A stretch of 64,000 bases of DNA from CAZLLE01 sp964560425 (GTDB taxonomy: Bacteria; Campylobacterota; Campylobacteria; Campylobacterales; QNZT01): contig CAZLLE010000011.1 in NCBI GenBank assembly GCA_964560425.1, positions 1 to 64,000 on the forward strand, in the 5' to 3' direction. The first letter of the stretch is position 1; the number at the start of each line of letters is the position of its first letter. The notes beneath the pieces are model-generated. The model was not told the DNA's origin, made no database searches, and was given only the letters and a program-made list of their open reading frames with translations. Of the stretch, positions 34,638-43,492 are shown one piece after another. The translations under genes were made by a program, and so were the position numbers.

Positions 34638-36228
34638 TCAAATCCTTAAAAAAATATCTAAAACTATTTTGTCCATTTTGTGATAATATTTCAATATCTA
34701 CACTATTTTTATTACAAATCTCTTTGACAATATGTAAACCTATACCAAAACCACCTCTAGAACTATTTTCTCTATAAAATCTCTCAAATAGATGATTAGG
34801 ATTGTGAATCTCATCTCCCATACTTACCACTTCCAAAACTATTTTTTCATGCTTGTTAAAAAGCTTGACTTTTACCGTCGAATCTTCAAAACCATATTTT
34901 ATCGCATTTGATATATTATTATCACAAATGCGTTGGAGTTCAACTTCATTAAACTCTATTTTTATATCTGGTTCAATATCAGCATAGAGTGTAATATGAT
35001 TTCCAAATGCAACTTCGTAAAAAAAATCAACTCTCTCTTTAAGTATTTTTGAAAAATCCAAAAGACTTTTTTTATACTCTAAATGATCTTTTTTAGCAAG
35101 AAAGCTTAGATCATTATAGATATTATGGATAATTTTTACAGCAGCTTCTATCTTTGAAAGATAACGATTCTTTGGATTATTCATATTGTAAAGATCAATA
35201 TTTGTCATGATAATACTGAGTGGAGTATTGATCTCATGAGTAGCATTTTTGATAAATTTATCCTGCTTTTCCACTAAAACTTCAGCAAACTCTTTTGCAT
35301 TTTGGAGTTTTTTAGTCTTTACTTCTACTCTAAATTCAAGATTTTTATTAAGCTCTTCAAGAGCAACTTTTTGATCTTTGATCTCCTCTACCATATTATT
35401 AATATCTTTGGAAATCTTAATAAATTCATCATACCGAAGCTCATCTAAATCAAGCTTTTTGTAGGTTGAAGAGATTGTTTTTAGATTGTTTTGTATATAT
35501 CCTATATCTTTAGTAATTGTAGAGGCAAAATATCTATATATAGCCATGCCTATAAAAAAAAGAATTGTCGAAAGAGATAAAATACCCACAATATATTTTG
35601 AGACTCTATTATTATAAGCCAATTTTTTCTTCTTTATTGCAGCATATACATCATCCAAATATACCCCCGAACCAACCATCCAATGCCAAGGAGCATAAGA
35701 TGAGGCATAAGATATTTTTGGTGAAGAGGTATTTACAAGGGGTTTATTCCAAACATATTCTACAAATCCACCACCATCTTGTTTGGATACTTTAATAAGT
35801 TCAGAAATCACCTCTTTACCATTTGAATCTTTTACATGCAAGAGATTTTTACCAGCATTCTCTTTTAGTATAGGATCAGCAATATTAATACCATCAAAAG
35901 TATATATAAAAATATACCCTGAACCATCTCTCTCATTACGCATCTGTTCAATAGCATCAACTATTTCAGATTGTAACTCTTTTAATGGTTTATTATTACT
36001 ATTTTGATGTTTATAAGCTATATAGTTCAAAGCTCTATTTGTCTCTTGTTTTATAAGCTCTTTTTGATTTTGAATATACTCTTTTTCAATATTTTCAATC
36101 TCTATTTTATTATCATTATGAAGATTATATATAATAAAAACAAGTACAAAAATAGTAAGCATTGCAACCAAAAAGACACTTAAGGCATTTGCTTGATTAA
36201 TCCCTTTATGATAAAAAATTCTTTTCAT
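34618..36228 (-). CDS. sensor histidine kinase with periplasmic Cache domain
   Basis: 536 aa from ATG 36228 (a TTG two codons earlier is less likely). TM1 at 17-36 and TM2 at 213-232 flank a periplasmic single-Cache domain (DGSGYIFIYTFDGINI, then SYAPWHWMVGSGVYLDD). These Cache domains often bind small carboxylates. A linker coiled coil leads to H331 in NATHEINTPLSII, and the ATPase domain has the N box (CDNNISNAIKYG) and G2 box (RGGFGIGLHIVKEI). The neighbouring acetate genes make acetate or a similar acid the leading ligand candidate, by inference. Confidence 0.92.
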   Translation of the reverse strand: MKRIFYHKGINQANALSVFLVAMLTIFVLVFIIYNLHNDNKIEIENIEKEYIQNQKELIKQETNRALNYIAYKHQNSNNKPLKELQSEIVDAIEQMRNERDGSGYIFIYTFDGINIADPILKENAGKNLLHVKDSNGKEVISELIKVSKQDGGGFVEYVWNKPLVNTSSPKISYASSYAPWHWMVGSGVYLDDVYAAIKKKKLAYNNRVSKYIVGILSLSTILFFIGMAIYRYFASTITKDIGYIQNNLKTISSTYKKLDLDELRYDEFIKISKDINNMVEEIKDQKVALEELNKNLEFRVEVKTKKLQNAKEFAEVLVEKQDKFIKNATHEINTPLSIIMTNIDLYNMNNPKNRYLSKIEAAVKIIHNIYNDLSFLAKKDHLEYKKSLLDFSKILKERVDFFYEVAFGNHITLYADIEPDIKIEFNEVELQRICDNNISNAIKYGFEDSTVKVKLFNKHEKIVLEVVSMGDEIHNPNHLFERFYRENSSRGGFGIGLHIVKEICNKNSVDIEILSQNGQNSFRYFFKDLSENTTS

Positions 36229-36248
36229 AATCAACTTAAATTTGGGAT

Positions 36249-37403
36249 TTATACTACCCCCTTACATACTGTATTTAATATTTTTGCCTCTTTAGGATCA
36301 AAAATTACTAAATCAGCTATATATCCCTCTTCTACTTTTCCAATATTTTTCAAACCTAAAATTTTAGCAGGATTAAAACTAATCATCTCACTAAGTTTAG
36401 ACAAGGAGATAATTCCACTCTCAACCAAAGATCTATAACATATAGATAAAAAGTTTTCCATAGCATCAATACCATAAGCCGCATCAGCAAAAGGTACATC
36501 TTTATATACTATTGATTTAGGAGAGTGTAAAGATGTGATTGTATCAATCTTTCCACTTTTAAGATCTTCTATTAACATTAATCTCTCTTTTTCATCTCTC
36601 AATGGTGGATGAATTTTTGATGTAGTATTAAAATCTAAACATGCACTATCATTTAATATTAGATGATGAATTGAAACTTCTGTATAAAGATTGGGGTTAT
36701 TACTTTTTGCTTTATTGATAATATCCAAAGATTTACTAAGCGAGAGTGATTGAAAAAGCACTTTTGATTGATAATATTCAGCCATTGCACAAACACGAGC
36801 AACTGAACTAATCTCTCCAACTTTACTTATCCCCAAAAGCCCCAACTTTGCAGAAATATCTCCCTCATTCATAACTCCATCATCATTGAGAGAGGGATCA
36901 TCACAAAAACAGAAAAATGGAACACTCTTCATATTTGAATATTGTAAAATTCTTCGTATCAAATTACTACTAATAGATGAACTCTCTTGGATAAACTCAG
37001 CACCCTTATTAATCAATCTAGAGATATTATATAATCTATCTTCATCTACTGCCTTTACACCCAATACAACAGGAGAGGAGCTCTCTATAATCTCATTTAA
37101 AAGCTCCATAAATGTTGCATTATTTGCCATTGGCTCAAAATTAGGCATTAGAGCAAAAGAGGTAATACCACTTCTAAGAGCTTTTTGTTGCAATCGACTT
37201 ATATGTGACATACTCAACATATTATCTTTAAGTGATACATTTAGATCAACAATACCAGCTAAAACATAAGCTTCATTAACATCAATAACACTACTCACAT
37301 CAGAACAATCTATATTTTTAACAATCTGTATAATCTTTGAATCTTCTATTTTTATATCATACACTTCATCATTAGCTAATCTACAATTTTTTAGTACTAA
37401 CAC
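36249..37403 (-). CDS. dihydroorotase-like protein lacking metal histidines (PyrC'-type)
   Basis: 384 aa with the overall dihydroorotase/amidohydrolase layout: strand-rich N-terminus, VLAGIVDLNVSLKD at 48-60, SGITSFALMPNFEPMA near 95, and the late ISFNPAKILGLKNIGKVEEGYIADLVIFDP. The metal HxH that should follow GIVD reads N55-V-S57, and the later TDHAPH motif reads SLHSPK, so zinc catalysis is unlikely. Inactive paralogues of this kind (PyrC') form a structural complex with aspartate transcarbamoylase in other bacteria. No pyrB is in the window. It lies 20 bases before the sensor kinase gene, likely co-transcribed. Confidence 0.85.
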   Translation of the reverse strand: MLVLKNCRLANDEVYDIKIEDSKIIQIVKNIDCSDVSSVIDVNEAYVLAGIVDLNVSLKDNMLSMSHISRLQQKALRSGITSFALMPNFEPMANNATFMELLNEIIESSSPVVLGVKAVDEDRLYNISRLINKGAEFIQESSSISSNLIRRILQYSNMKSVPFFCFCDDPSLNDDGVMNEGDISAKLGLLGISKVGEISSVARVCAMAEYYQSKVLFQSLSLSKSLDIINKAKSNNPNLYTEVSIHHLILNDSACLDFNTTSKIHPPLRDEKERLMLIEDLKSGKIDTITSLHSPKSIVYKDVPFADAAYGIDAMENFLSICYRSLVESGIISLSKLSEMISFNPAKILGLKNIGKVEEGYIADLVIFDPKEAKILNTVCKGVV

Positions 37404-37453
37404 ATCTAACTCCTTAAAAAAACATGTTATCCAAAAAGATAATTAAATTTCGA

Positions 37454-37459
37454 TATAAT
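37454..37459 (+). promoter_or_regulatory. -10 box for the cyclophilin gene
   Basis: TATAAT in the context CGATATAATG lies 30 bases before the ATG at 37489, with AAAAAGG as the ribosome site between. It fits the Campylobacterota sigma-70 pattern, which relies on the -10 alone. Confidence 0.6.
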
Positions 37460-37488
37460 GCTCCCCAAATTTTTAAAAAGGTAATTTA

Positions 37489-37980
37489 ATGTCATTAAAA
37501 GTATATGATTATTCACAAGAAGAGTTAAATAAGTTTCAATATGCAGTTGTTCATACAAATAAAGGAGATATTACTCTAAAACTATATGTAGATGAAGTAG
37601 CTAATACTGTTGCAAACTTTGCAACTTTGGCAAACGATGGTTTTTACAATGATAAAATATTTCATAGAGTAATCCCTGGATTTATGGCTCAAGGCGGTTG
37701 CCCTCTTGGTACTGGTACAGGAGGACCTGATTGGTCAATTGCATGTGAATGTGATAAAAATACACATAAACATGTAAAAGGTACTATATCAATGGCTCAT
37801 GCAGGACCAAATACGGGTGGAAGTCAATTTTTTATCTGTTTTGTAAATTGTCCTCATCTTGATGGTGTTCATACAGTTTTTGGTGGAATTGAGAGTGATG
37901 ATAGTGAAAGCTTCAAAGTTTTAGACTCTATTGAAGGTCATGATACTATTAAATCTATTGAGATTAAAGAGAGTAAATAA
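37489..37980 (+). CDS. ppi: cyclophilin-type peptidyl-prolyl cis-trans isomerase
   Basis: 163 aa, a single cyclophilin domain with no signal peptide, so cytoplasmic. Active-site residues are visible: the Arg in IFHRVIPGFMAQGG, the GSQFFICF block and HLDGVHTVFGG. It speeds proline isomerisation in folding proteins. It ends two bases before the stop of the cytochrome gene on the opposite strand. Confidence 0.95.
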   Translation: MSLKVYDYSQEELNKFQYAVVHTNKGDITLKLYVDEVANTVANFATLANDGFYNDKIFHRVIPGFMAQGGCPLGTGTGGPDWSIACECDKNTHKHVKGTISMAHAGPNTGGSQFFICFVNCPHLDGVHTVFGGIESDDSESFKVLDSIEGHDTIKSIEIKESK

Positions 37981-37981
37981 T

Positions 37982-38512
37982 TTATCTCATCATATTGGAC
38001 TTTGCTCCAATATGATCTTCCATTATATCTATAGTTTGTCTCAAAAATTCTTCTCTCTTTTGCATACCCAATAACCTCTTTTTTGTAAGATCAGGATAAT
38101 TTCCATTTAACCCTTTACCATCATCTCCATGACACCCTCCACAAATACTTGTATAGAACATTTGAGCATCTTTAGGATACTCTTCATCACACTTTTGATT
38201 AGAGAGAGTAAGTACAAAACATGCTATTTTGGGAGCATCTTCTGCTGATGCAAAACCAGTTTGCATCACTCCGCCTCTAAATCCAAGAGTTTTTGATCCA
38301 TGATTGATAATATCTATAATATAATTTTTTTTATACAAAGGAGTATCTATTTTTGAAAGTTCATCTTTGAGAGAGGGGAGTTTTTCTAATTCTCGTTGAC
38401 AAACTTCACATTTAGTTTTCTCTTGTCCATTGTCATGTATATTTTTTTTCTGAGAATTATATATACCATAAAATATAATCAAGAGAAAAACTAAAAAGAA
38501 AAGTTTATGCAT
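37982..38512 (-). CDS. c-type cytochrome, membrane-anchored or secreted
   Basis: 176 aa. Residues 1-18 are hydrophobic (signal or anchor). One haem c site, CGGCHGDDGKG, lies near residue 128, followed by LNGNYPDLTKKRLLG and Met residues near the C-terminus that could ligate the haem iron. Earlier there is CEVCQRELEKLP, a CxxC without the haem His. The region between resembles the 'GSKTLGFRGGVMQTGF' surface seen in small diheme-like relatives but I cannot assign it. Ten bases separate it from the TonB-dependent receptor upstream, so the two are probably co-transcribed. Confidence 0.82.
   Translation of the reverse strand: MHKLFFLVFLLIIFYGIYNSQKKNIHDNGQEKTKCEVCQRELEKLPSLKDELSKIDTPLYKKNYIIDIINHGSKTLGFRGGVMQTGFASAEDAPKIACFVLTLSNQKCDEEYPKDAQMFYTSICGGCHGDDGKGLNGNYPDLTKKRLLGMQKREEFLRQTIDIMEDHIGAKSNMMR
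37989..38016 (+). repeat. perfect inverted repeat in the 3' coding end of the cytochrome gene
   Basis: ATCATATTGGA (37989-37999) and TCCAATATGAT (38006-38016) pair perfectly over 11 bp with a six-base loop. The stem begins 9 bases after the cyclophilin stop while being read through as the last codons of the cytochrome gene. It may serve as terminator for the cyclophilin gene, though no T run follows. Confidence 0.5.
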
Positions 38513-38521
38513 AATACTCCA

Positions 38522-40597
38522 CTAAAATTTATAACTTCCATTGATATAAAAATATCTACCTGGTTCATTAAAGAGCATAATATTATCAATAGCACTTCCT
38601 GTAGTAATAAGTGTTAAATCTTTGTAAGTATTGGTCGTTGTGTATGTCTCATCTAATATATTATCCACACCAAAAACTAGACTAAGACCATTATCAAAAT
38701 CTTTATTTACTTTTAGATTAAATGTTGTATATCCATCCAATGCTTGTTCGCCATTGTCACTATCAAAATCTTCCCAATCAGCAACAGAAGTCATAGTAAG
38801 TTTAGAAGATAGTGTATCATCATAATCATAATTAAGCCCTATAATCGCTTTTAGTGGTGAGATATCTGCCAAATCTTTATCACTTAATCCTTGTTGTAGA
38901 TCATCTTTCTCTCCCTTTTTATAAGATATTCCATAATCTATATAAAAGCTATCTGTTGCCAAATAGGCACCACTAATCTCTGCACCATAAATAGTAGCAT
39001 CAATATTTTCAAATATATTTTTATTTTTAGAGCTATTTATATAAATATAATCTTCCAACATTGAATAGAATAGTTTTGTTTTGATACTAAAACTATCATA
39101 AACTTTTTCAAATCCCAAATCAATTTCATAGTTTGTTGTCTGATCAAGAGAGGGTGTCCCAATAAGCGTATTTTCATCTGGTGACATAGATGACATAAAA
39201 TATAACTCTCTAGGATCTGGAACTCTTGAAGATTTACCAACTCCAACAAAATATCTCAAATCATTACCCATATTGATAGTAGCAAAGACATTTGCACTCA
39301 AAGCATTATAATCATTCTCTTGATAATTTCCACCATTTTCGATGGTTGTATCATCATATCTAGCACCAAAATCAATATCTATATTATCAATGGAGTAGTT
39401 CGATTTTAAGAAGATTGCCATATTATCTGTGATGACATCATTTAAACTTCTTTTTATTTGACCTTTACTTCCTCCTGCTGGAAATTTCATATAATCTCCA
39501 CCTACATCTTTATAATATTGACCATCCCACTCTCTCTTGCTTCCATCAAGTCCTATAGTAAAATTTGCATATAGAGCATCAAAACTATTTTTGATCTTTA
39601 CTCCTTGAATTTTTGTAGTTAAATGGTTAGTAATATTTCCATAAGGTTTACCTGTTTTGGGATTTGTAGCTACCGCTTTTTTACGATACTCTATGGACAT
39701 AGGATGATCTACCTCAGAATCATAGTATTGAAAGTCTAATACTTTAGAAAAAGCGGATAAATTTCTAATCTGATACTCAACATTGATAAGATCAGAGTCA
39801 TCATAAATAGCATCCATTTTAGAAGATGGATATAGTACATCATCACTTCTATTTCCTGTAAAACTGAGCTTTATATCTTGATCTTCTGTAATAGCAGCAA
39901 CTATTTTTGCCATAAAAGTTGTTTTTTCAAAAGCATCTTTGGAGGCATATCTAGATTGATATTGAGTTCCCTCACTCGTTGTTCCTACTGTTGCATTTAT
40001 AAGTTGTTGATTAAAATCGTTACCATCTCCATCCTCATACTGCTCACCCTTCTCTTTTGCTCCACTAATAAGGAGTTTAATTTTTTCATTACCTCCACTC
40101 AAAGTAACTGAAGCTTTTTGATATCCAAAACTACCAAGACTCAACCCAATTTTACCACCAAATCCCTCTTGTGGTTCTTGAGTAATGATATTTACAACCC
40201 CACTCAAAGTTCCAAAATTCTCTACATCAAAAGGTCCCTCTTGAACTTGTACATTATCGACTAAATTTGTAGCAACATGAGAAGTTGGCGGATCCATTCT
40301 ATTTACACATGCACCACATACTTTAGTACCATCAATGATAATATTAATGTTATCTCTCTTCTGTCCTCGAAGAATAATATCATTAGCAATACCACTTCTT
40401 CTAATCAATGTAACACTCGGTATATTTTTACCCAACGCCTCTGCTAAATCAGCAGATTTTATCTCTTGGGCACTTACATCTTTGACACTAATAGTATTAA
40501 CTCTCTCCTCGATAGTAACCTTATCCATACTGATACTATCACTTCCAAAAGCGATACTACTCATTGCAAACAGAAGTACTGCACTATATTTAAACAT
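38522..40597 (-). CDS. TonB-dependent receptor, copper (OprC/NosA)-like
   Basis: 691 aa with a signal peptide (MFKYSAVLLFAMSSIAFGSD). The plug domain covers about 30-150: VTIEERVNTISVKDV, IILRGQKRDNINIIIDG, and the distinctive CGACVNRMDPPTSHV (94-108), which matches the OprC/NosA family plug where Cys, Met and His surround a copper site. The rest is a 22-strand-type barrel ending in aromatic YFYINGSYKF. It probably imports copper with TonB energy. The cytochrome c gene directly downstream would be a consumer or partner. The copper assignment rests on the plug motif; an iron or other ligand is not excluded. Confidence 0.8.
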   Translation of the reverse strand: MFKYSAVLLFAMSSIAFGSDSISMDKVTIEERVNTISVKDVSAQEIKSADLAEALGKNIPSVTLIRRSGIANDIILRGQKRDNINIIIDGTKVCGACVNRMDPPTSHVATNLVDNVQVQEGPFDVENFGTLSGVVNIITQEPQEGFGGKIGLSLGSFGYQKASVTLSGGNEKIKLLISGAKEKGEQYEDGDGNDFNQQLINATVGTTSEGTQYQSRYASKDAFEKTTFMAKIVAAITEDQDIKLSFTGNRSDDVLYPSSKMDAIYDDSDLINVEYQIRNLSAFSKVLDFQYYDSEVDHPMSIEYRKKAVATNPKTGKPYGNITNHLTTKIQGVKIKNSFDALYANFTIGLDGSKREWDGQYYKDVGGDYMKFPAGGSKGQIKRSLNDVITDNMAIFLKSNYSIDNIDIDFGARYDDTTIENGGNYQENDYNALSANVFATINMGNDLRYFVGVGKSSRVPDPRELYFMSSMSPDENTLIGTPSLDQTTNYEIDLGFEKVYDSFSIKTKLFYSMLEDYIYINSSKNKNIFENIDATIYGAEISGAYLATDSFYIDYGISYKKGEKDDLQQGLSDKDLADISPLKAIIGLNYDYDDTLSSKLTMTSVADWEDFDSDNGEQALDGYTTFNLKVNKDFDNGLSLVFGVDNILDETYTTTNTYKDLTLITTGSAIDNIMLFNEPGRYFYINGSYKF

Positions 40598-40717
40598 TTC
40601 ATTCCTCCTAAAAGAGAAATAGTATAAAAAATCTGTTAATTATCTGTTAATTTTTGAAGAGTAAGTAAAAAAAAATTAAATATTTGTATTGAGACTAGCA
40701 AACGAAGAGTAGAAAAA

Positions 40718-40747
40718 TTAAACAGCACCTAAAAAGGCACTGTTTAA
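40718..40747 (-). terminator. rho-independent terminator after hpf
   Basis: On the - strand TTAAACAGTGCC pairs with GGTGCTGTTTAA (12 bp with two G-T wobbles), loop TTTTTA, followed directly by TTTTTC. It begins 5 bases after the hpf stop at 40752. The remaining spacer to 40597 is AT-rich without other visible signals. Confidence 0.75.
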
Positions 40748-40751
40748 ACTA

Positions 40752-41294
40752 TTAATAAAGACCGTATTTATTATCGTTTCTTTTGTGAAGAACTCGAAGT
40801 TGATCATCTTTATCATTAAAAACAAAAAATTGTTTATTACTATCTTTTAGCATCTCTAATGCCTCTTCAATAGACATAGGTTTATAAATCTCCAATTCCA
40901 TTGGTACAATTTCATCAGCCTCACCTTCAGCATCAAAAGATTGCTCAGCCTCAACAATAGCCAACTCAGCAACTTCGCTAAGTTTTGTAGCTTTGTGTCC
41001 TTTTATTTTATCATGGTGCCTTCTTAAGACTTTTTGAGCTCTATCACTTGCAATATCAATTGCCGCGTACATATCTTTATCGTTTTGTTTTATAACTATC
41101 GTATCTTTATGAGGAAGATTAATAGTAAATTCAACACTAAAACCTTTCTTGCCCCCTCTATCATTACCCGAAACAACGACTCTTGTAGAGATAATATCCA
41201 AATTATATTTCTTTAATCCCTCTACTACACCTTCGATATGCGTTTTAATCGCATCTGTTAAATCAAGTTGTCTTCCGACTAGACTTAAGTTCAT
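40752..41294 (-). CDS. hpf: long-form ribosome hibernation promoting factor
   Basis: 180 aa. The N-terminal S30AE domain (MNLSLVGRQLDLTDAIKTHI to about 105) binds the ribosome decoding centre; the C-terminal dimerisation domain (about 125-178: PMELEIYKPMSIEEALEMLK, KQFFVFNDKDDQLRVLHKR) makes 100S ribosome dimers. The two-domain form is the long HPF type. It has its own terminator; AAGGAGAAAG precedes the ATG. Confidence 0.95.
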   Translation of the reverse strand: MNLSLVGRQLDLTDAIKTHIEGVVEGLKKYNLDIISTRVVVSGNDRGGKKGFSVEFTINLPHKDTIVIKQNDKDMYAAIDIASDRAQKVLRRHHDKIKGHKATKLSEVAELAIVEAEQSFDAEGEADEIVPMELEIYKPMSIEEALEMLKDSNKQFFVFNDKDDQLRVLHKRNDNKYGLY

Positions 41295-41395
41295 ATCTTT
41301 CTCCTTCTGGAATAAATATACTTAACATTATATCAAGTAAACATTTTAACATTTGTTAAAAAGGCATTATAGTTATTTATGTCTTTAATTTAAAA

Positions 41396-41848
41396 TTATG
41401 GTTTTTGAATAGTTCTTCTATGTAATCTAATTGGCTCACTAATTTGTGTATAGAGTTGATTAACTTGTACAATAGTATCCATAATAACTGTGAGATTTGA
41501 TTCAGGTGTACTCAAATTATTATCATCCCCCGAAGCACCACATGAGGCAGGTAAATTGGTACCTAAATATGAAATAGTAATATTTGCTTCATGAGTATGA
41601 TTTGGTGGAGCTACAGGATAAGCTATATTAATTTTTTGTATACAATCCACACTATTATCATGAGCAGAAATTGCCAAAAGAGCATACTCTGTAGCACTTC
41701 TTAATAGTAATGATGCCTGTTCTTTTAGATAGATATCTGTCGTACTCTTTACAGAAGTTGAAGATAGAGACATCATCATAGCCATCAAAGATGAAACCAC
41801 CACCAAAATAATGATTGCCGTAATAAGACCAAAACCTTTTCTCATCAA
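41396..41848 (-). CDS. pilin-like protein (PilX-type), prepilin N-terminus
   Basis: 150 aa. MMRKGFGLITAIIILVVVSSLMAMMMSLSS is a prepilin-type leader with Gly at the peptidase site followed by a hydrophobic helix; the residue at +5 is Thr, not Glu, as in PilX/GspK-like minor pilins. The remainder has three Cys residues. It overlaps the preceding pilin gene by four bases. Minor subunit of a type IV pilus or type II secretion-like pseudopilus. Confidence 0.75.
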   Translation of the reverse strand: MMRKGFGLITAIIILVVVSSLMAMMMSLSSTSVKSTTDIYLKEQASLLLRSATEYALLAISAHDNSVDCIQKINIAYPVAPPNHTHEANITISYLGTNLPASCGASGDDNNLSTPESNLTVIMDTIVQVNQLYTQISEPIRLHRRTIQKP

Positions 41849-42750
41849 AAAACCGCCTTCTCTTTACAAAATCCAACTGGTTCTCCTGTAAGATTTCCAT
41901 CTCTCATACAGAGTTTTATTCTCAAAGTTTTTCCAATTTGTAAAAATCTAAAAGTACTTACATGTTCTGCCAATACTGATTTACTTATATTAACATCACG
42001 AAACTCTTCACCCTCCCATGGCTGATAATTATAATATAGTGTCAAATTAAAATCATCAGAACTCCCTTCTGGTCTAATAGCATAGGCACTCCAAGCCAAA
42101 TAATATTGTTCACAAATATCTTTTTTACCTTGTTGAATAGGATTAAACTCCAAAATATCATTTGAACCAGTTTGAGAAGAGACCATCAATGTATTATTAA
42201 AATCGACAAGATTTTTTACATTATAATCCAGACCATATTTACTAATATTAAGATCTCTTTTACATTTAAAAATGAGAGTAGGTTTATCTTTTGTACTATC
42301 ATTTAGATCAACTTCACCATAAGAGAGAGCAGATATTATAGAAGATGCCACCCCCAAAGATGAACCTTGTGTCTTTACCTGAGATCCATTTGTATCAGAA
42401 TTTTCTACATCTATAAAACCACTCCACCCATTACTATCAAAACTCTCATTATCATAACCTATCCACTCCAAGACACTGTAGGCCCCTGTAATATCAGTAT
42501 CTGATAAATTTTTGACACTATTACTAGTATCAATTCTAGCAATGGCTGTATCCTTAATACGATATTGCAATCTTTTGGTAATCTGATCCAAAACTAACTC
42601 TGTTTTTTGTTGCAAATCATTAACCAATTTAGATCTTATATAGCCACTATACATATGAGATAGTATATCAGTTCCAATCATCCCAACAATACCCAAAATG
42701 ATAATAACCATCACAATTTCAACAAGGGTAAAAGCTGCTCTTTTTTTCAT
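41845..42750 (-). CDS. prepilin-type cleavage/methylation domain protein
   Basis: 301 aa. MKKRAAFTLVEIVMVIIILGIVGMIG holds a prepilin cleavage site before FTLVE, with Glu at +5. The globular part is large and has pairs of Cys residues (KCKRDLN, KKDICEQYY, RIKLCMRDG, VGFCKEK), suggesting disulfides. It may be a minor pilin of the PilW/GspJ type. It starts one base after the end of the next upstream pilin gene. Confidence 0.82.
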   Translation of the reverse strand: MKKRAAFTLVEIVMVIIILGIVGMIGTDILSHMYSGYIRSKLVNDLQQKTELVLDQITKRLQYRIKDTAIARIDTSNSVKNLSDTDITGAYSVLEWIGYDNESFDSNGWSGFIDVENSDTNGSQVKTQGSSLGVASSIISALSYGEVDLNDSTKDKPTLIFKCKRDLNISKYGLDYNVKNLVDFNNTLMVSSQTGSNDILEFNPIQQGKKDICEQYYLAWSAYAIRPEGSSDDFNLTLYYNYQPWEGEEFRDVNISKSVLAEHVSTFRFLQIGKTLRIKLCMRDGNLTGEPVGFCKEKAVF

Positions 42751-43442
42751 TACTTCTCCCTCTCATAAAGCCTAGATTGACCAATATTACATGTAAATGA
42801 TCTAAAAAGAAAAGATTGATTTCGTCCACCACTAGCTGTAGCTGTAAGCTCTATCATTTTAATATTTGTACTTTTTAAAGAAGAGAGAAGAAATTTTTGA
42901 GTTACATCAAAAGTAACATTTATCTCTGTATTATTATAATCTACTGAGTTAATATTTAAATAACTTACTTGTGTACTTAAATTCAAATCCACATCCAAAT
43001 AATCTAATGAAGATAAGGTTGAACCAACAGTAGCACTAACTACTACACTCTGTCCATGAAAATCATCAACATCATCTAATCCACCCTCTATTGCAGAAGT
43101 AGGATAAACAGGAGTATCAAACATTCTTCTTCTAAGATTTGCAAAAACATGCCCTCTTCGTCTAATGCCACTACCACTTCTATTAAGATCACTCGCCCCA
43201 TTGGTCACATCCAATGCTCTAATAACACTCATAGAGCCTATAGTATCTGTAGAGTTTTCATCCCACTTAAATGACAATATATTCCCCATTTTAGTTCGTG
43301 CAGCAAGGATTGATTCTTGAACAAGTGCAAAAGAGTCACTTTTTGAGCTTTGTTGTAACATCAGAGGAATACTCATAAGAGAAATTGCAATAATCACAAT
43401 CGCCAATACAAGTTCAATAAGACTAAAACCTTCTCTTTTCAT
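42750..43442 (-). CDS. prepilin-type cleavage/methylation domain protein (PilV/GspI-like)
   Basis: 230 aa from ATG 43442, chosen because MKREGFSLIELVLAIVIIAI places the prepilin site where it should be; an in-frame upstream start would add 11 residues before it. Gly precedes FSLIE with Glu at +5. It heads a three-gene minor pilin set. No pilus ATPase or secretin is in the window, so the machine it serves is encoded elsewhere. Confidence 0.82.
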   Translation of the reverse strand: MKREGFSLIELVLAIVIIAISLMSIPLMLQQSSKSDSFALVQESILAARTKMGNILSFKWDENSTDTIGSMSVIRALDVTNGASDLNRSGSGIRRRGHVFANLRRRMFDTPVYPTSAIEGGLDDVDDFHGQSVVVSATVGSTLSSLDYLDVDLNLSTQVSYLNINSVDYNNTEINVTFDVTQKFLLSSLKSTNIKMIELTATASGGRNQSFLFRSFTCNIGQSRLYEREK

Positions 43443-43492
43443 ACATGCACCCTTTATTAGGGTGTATATCGACAAAAAAGAGAGTTATTTAA

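Noticed and set aside
41658..41900. 80-codon open frame overlapping two pilin genes
   Set aside because: Out of frame with both, which have clear prepilin leaders and coupled starts.
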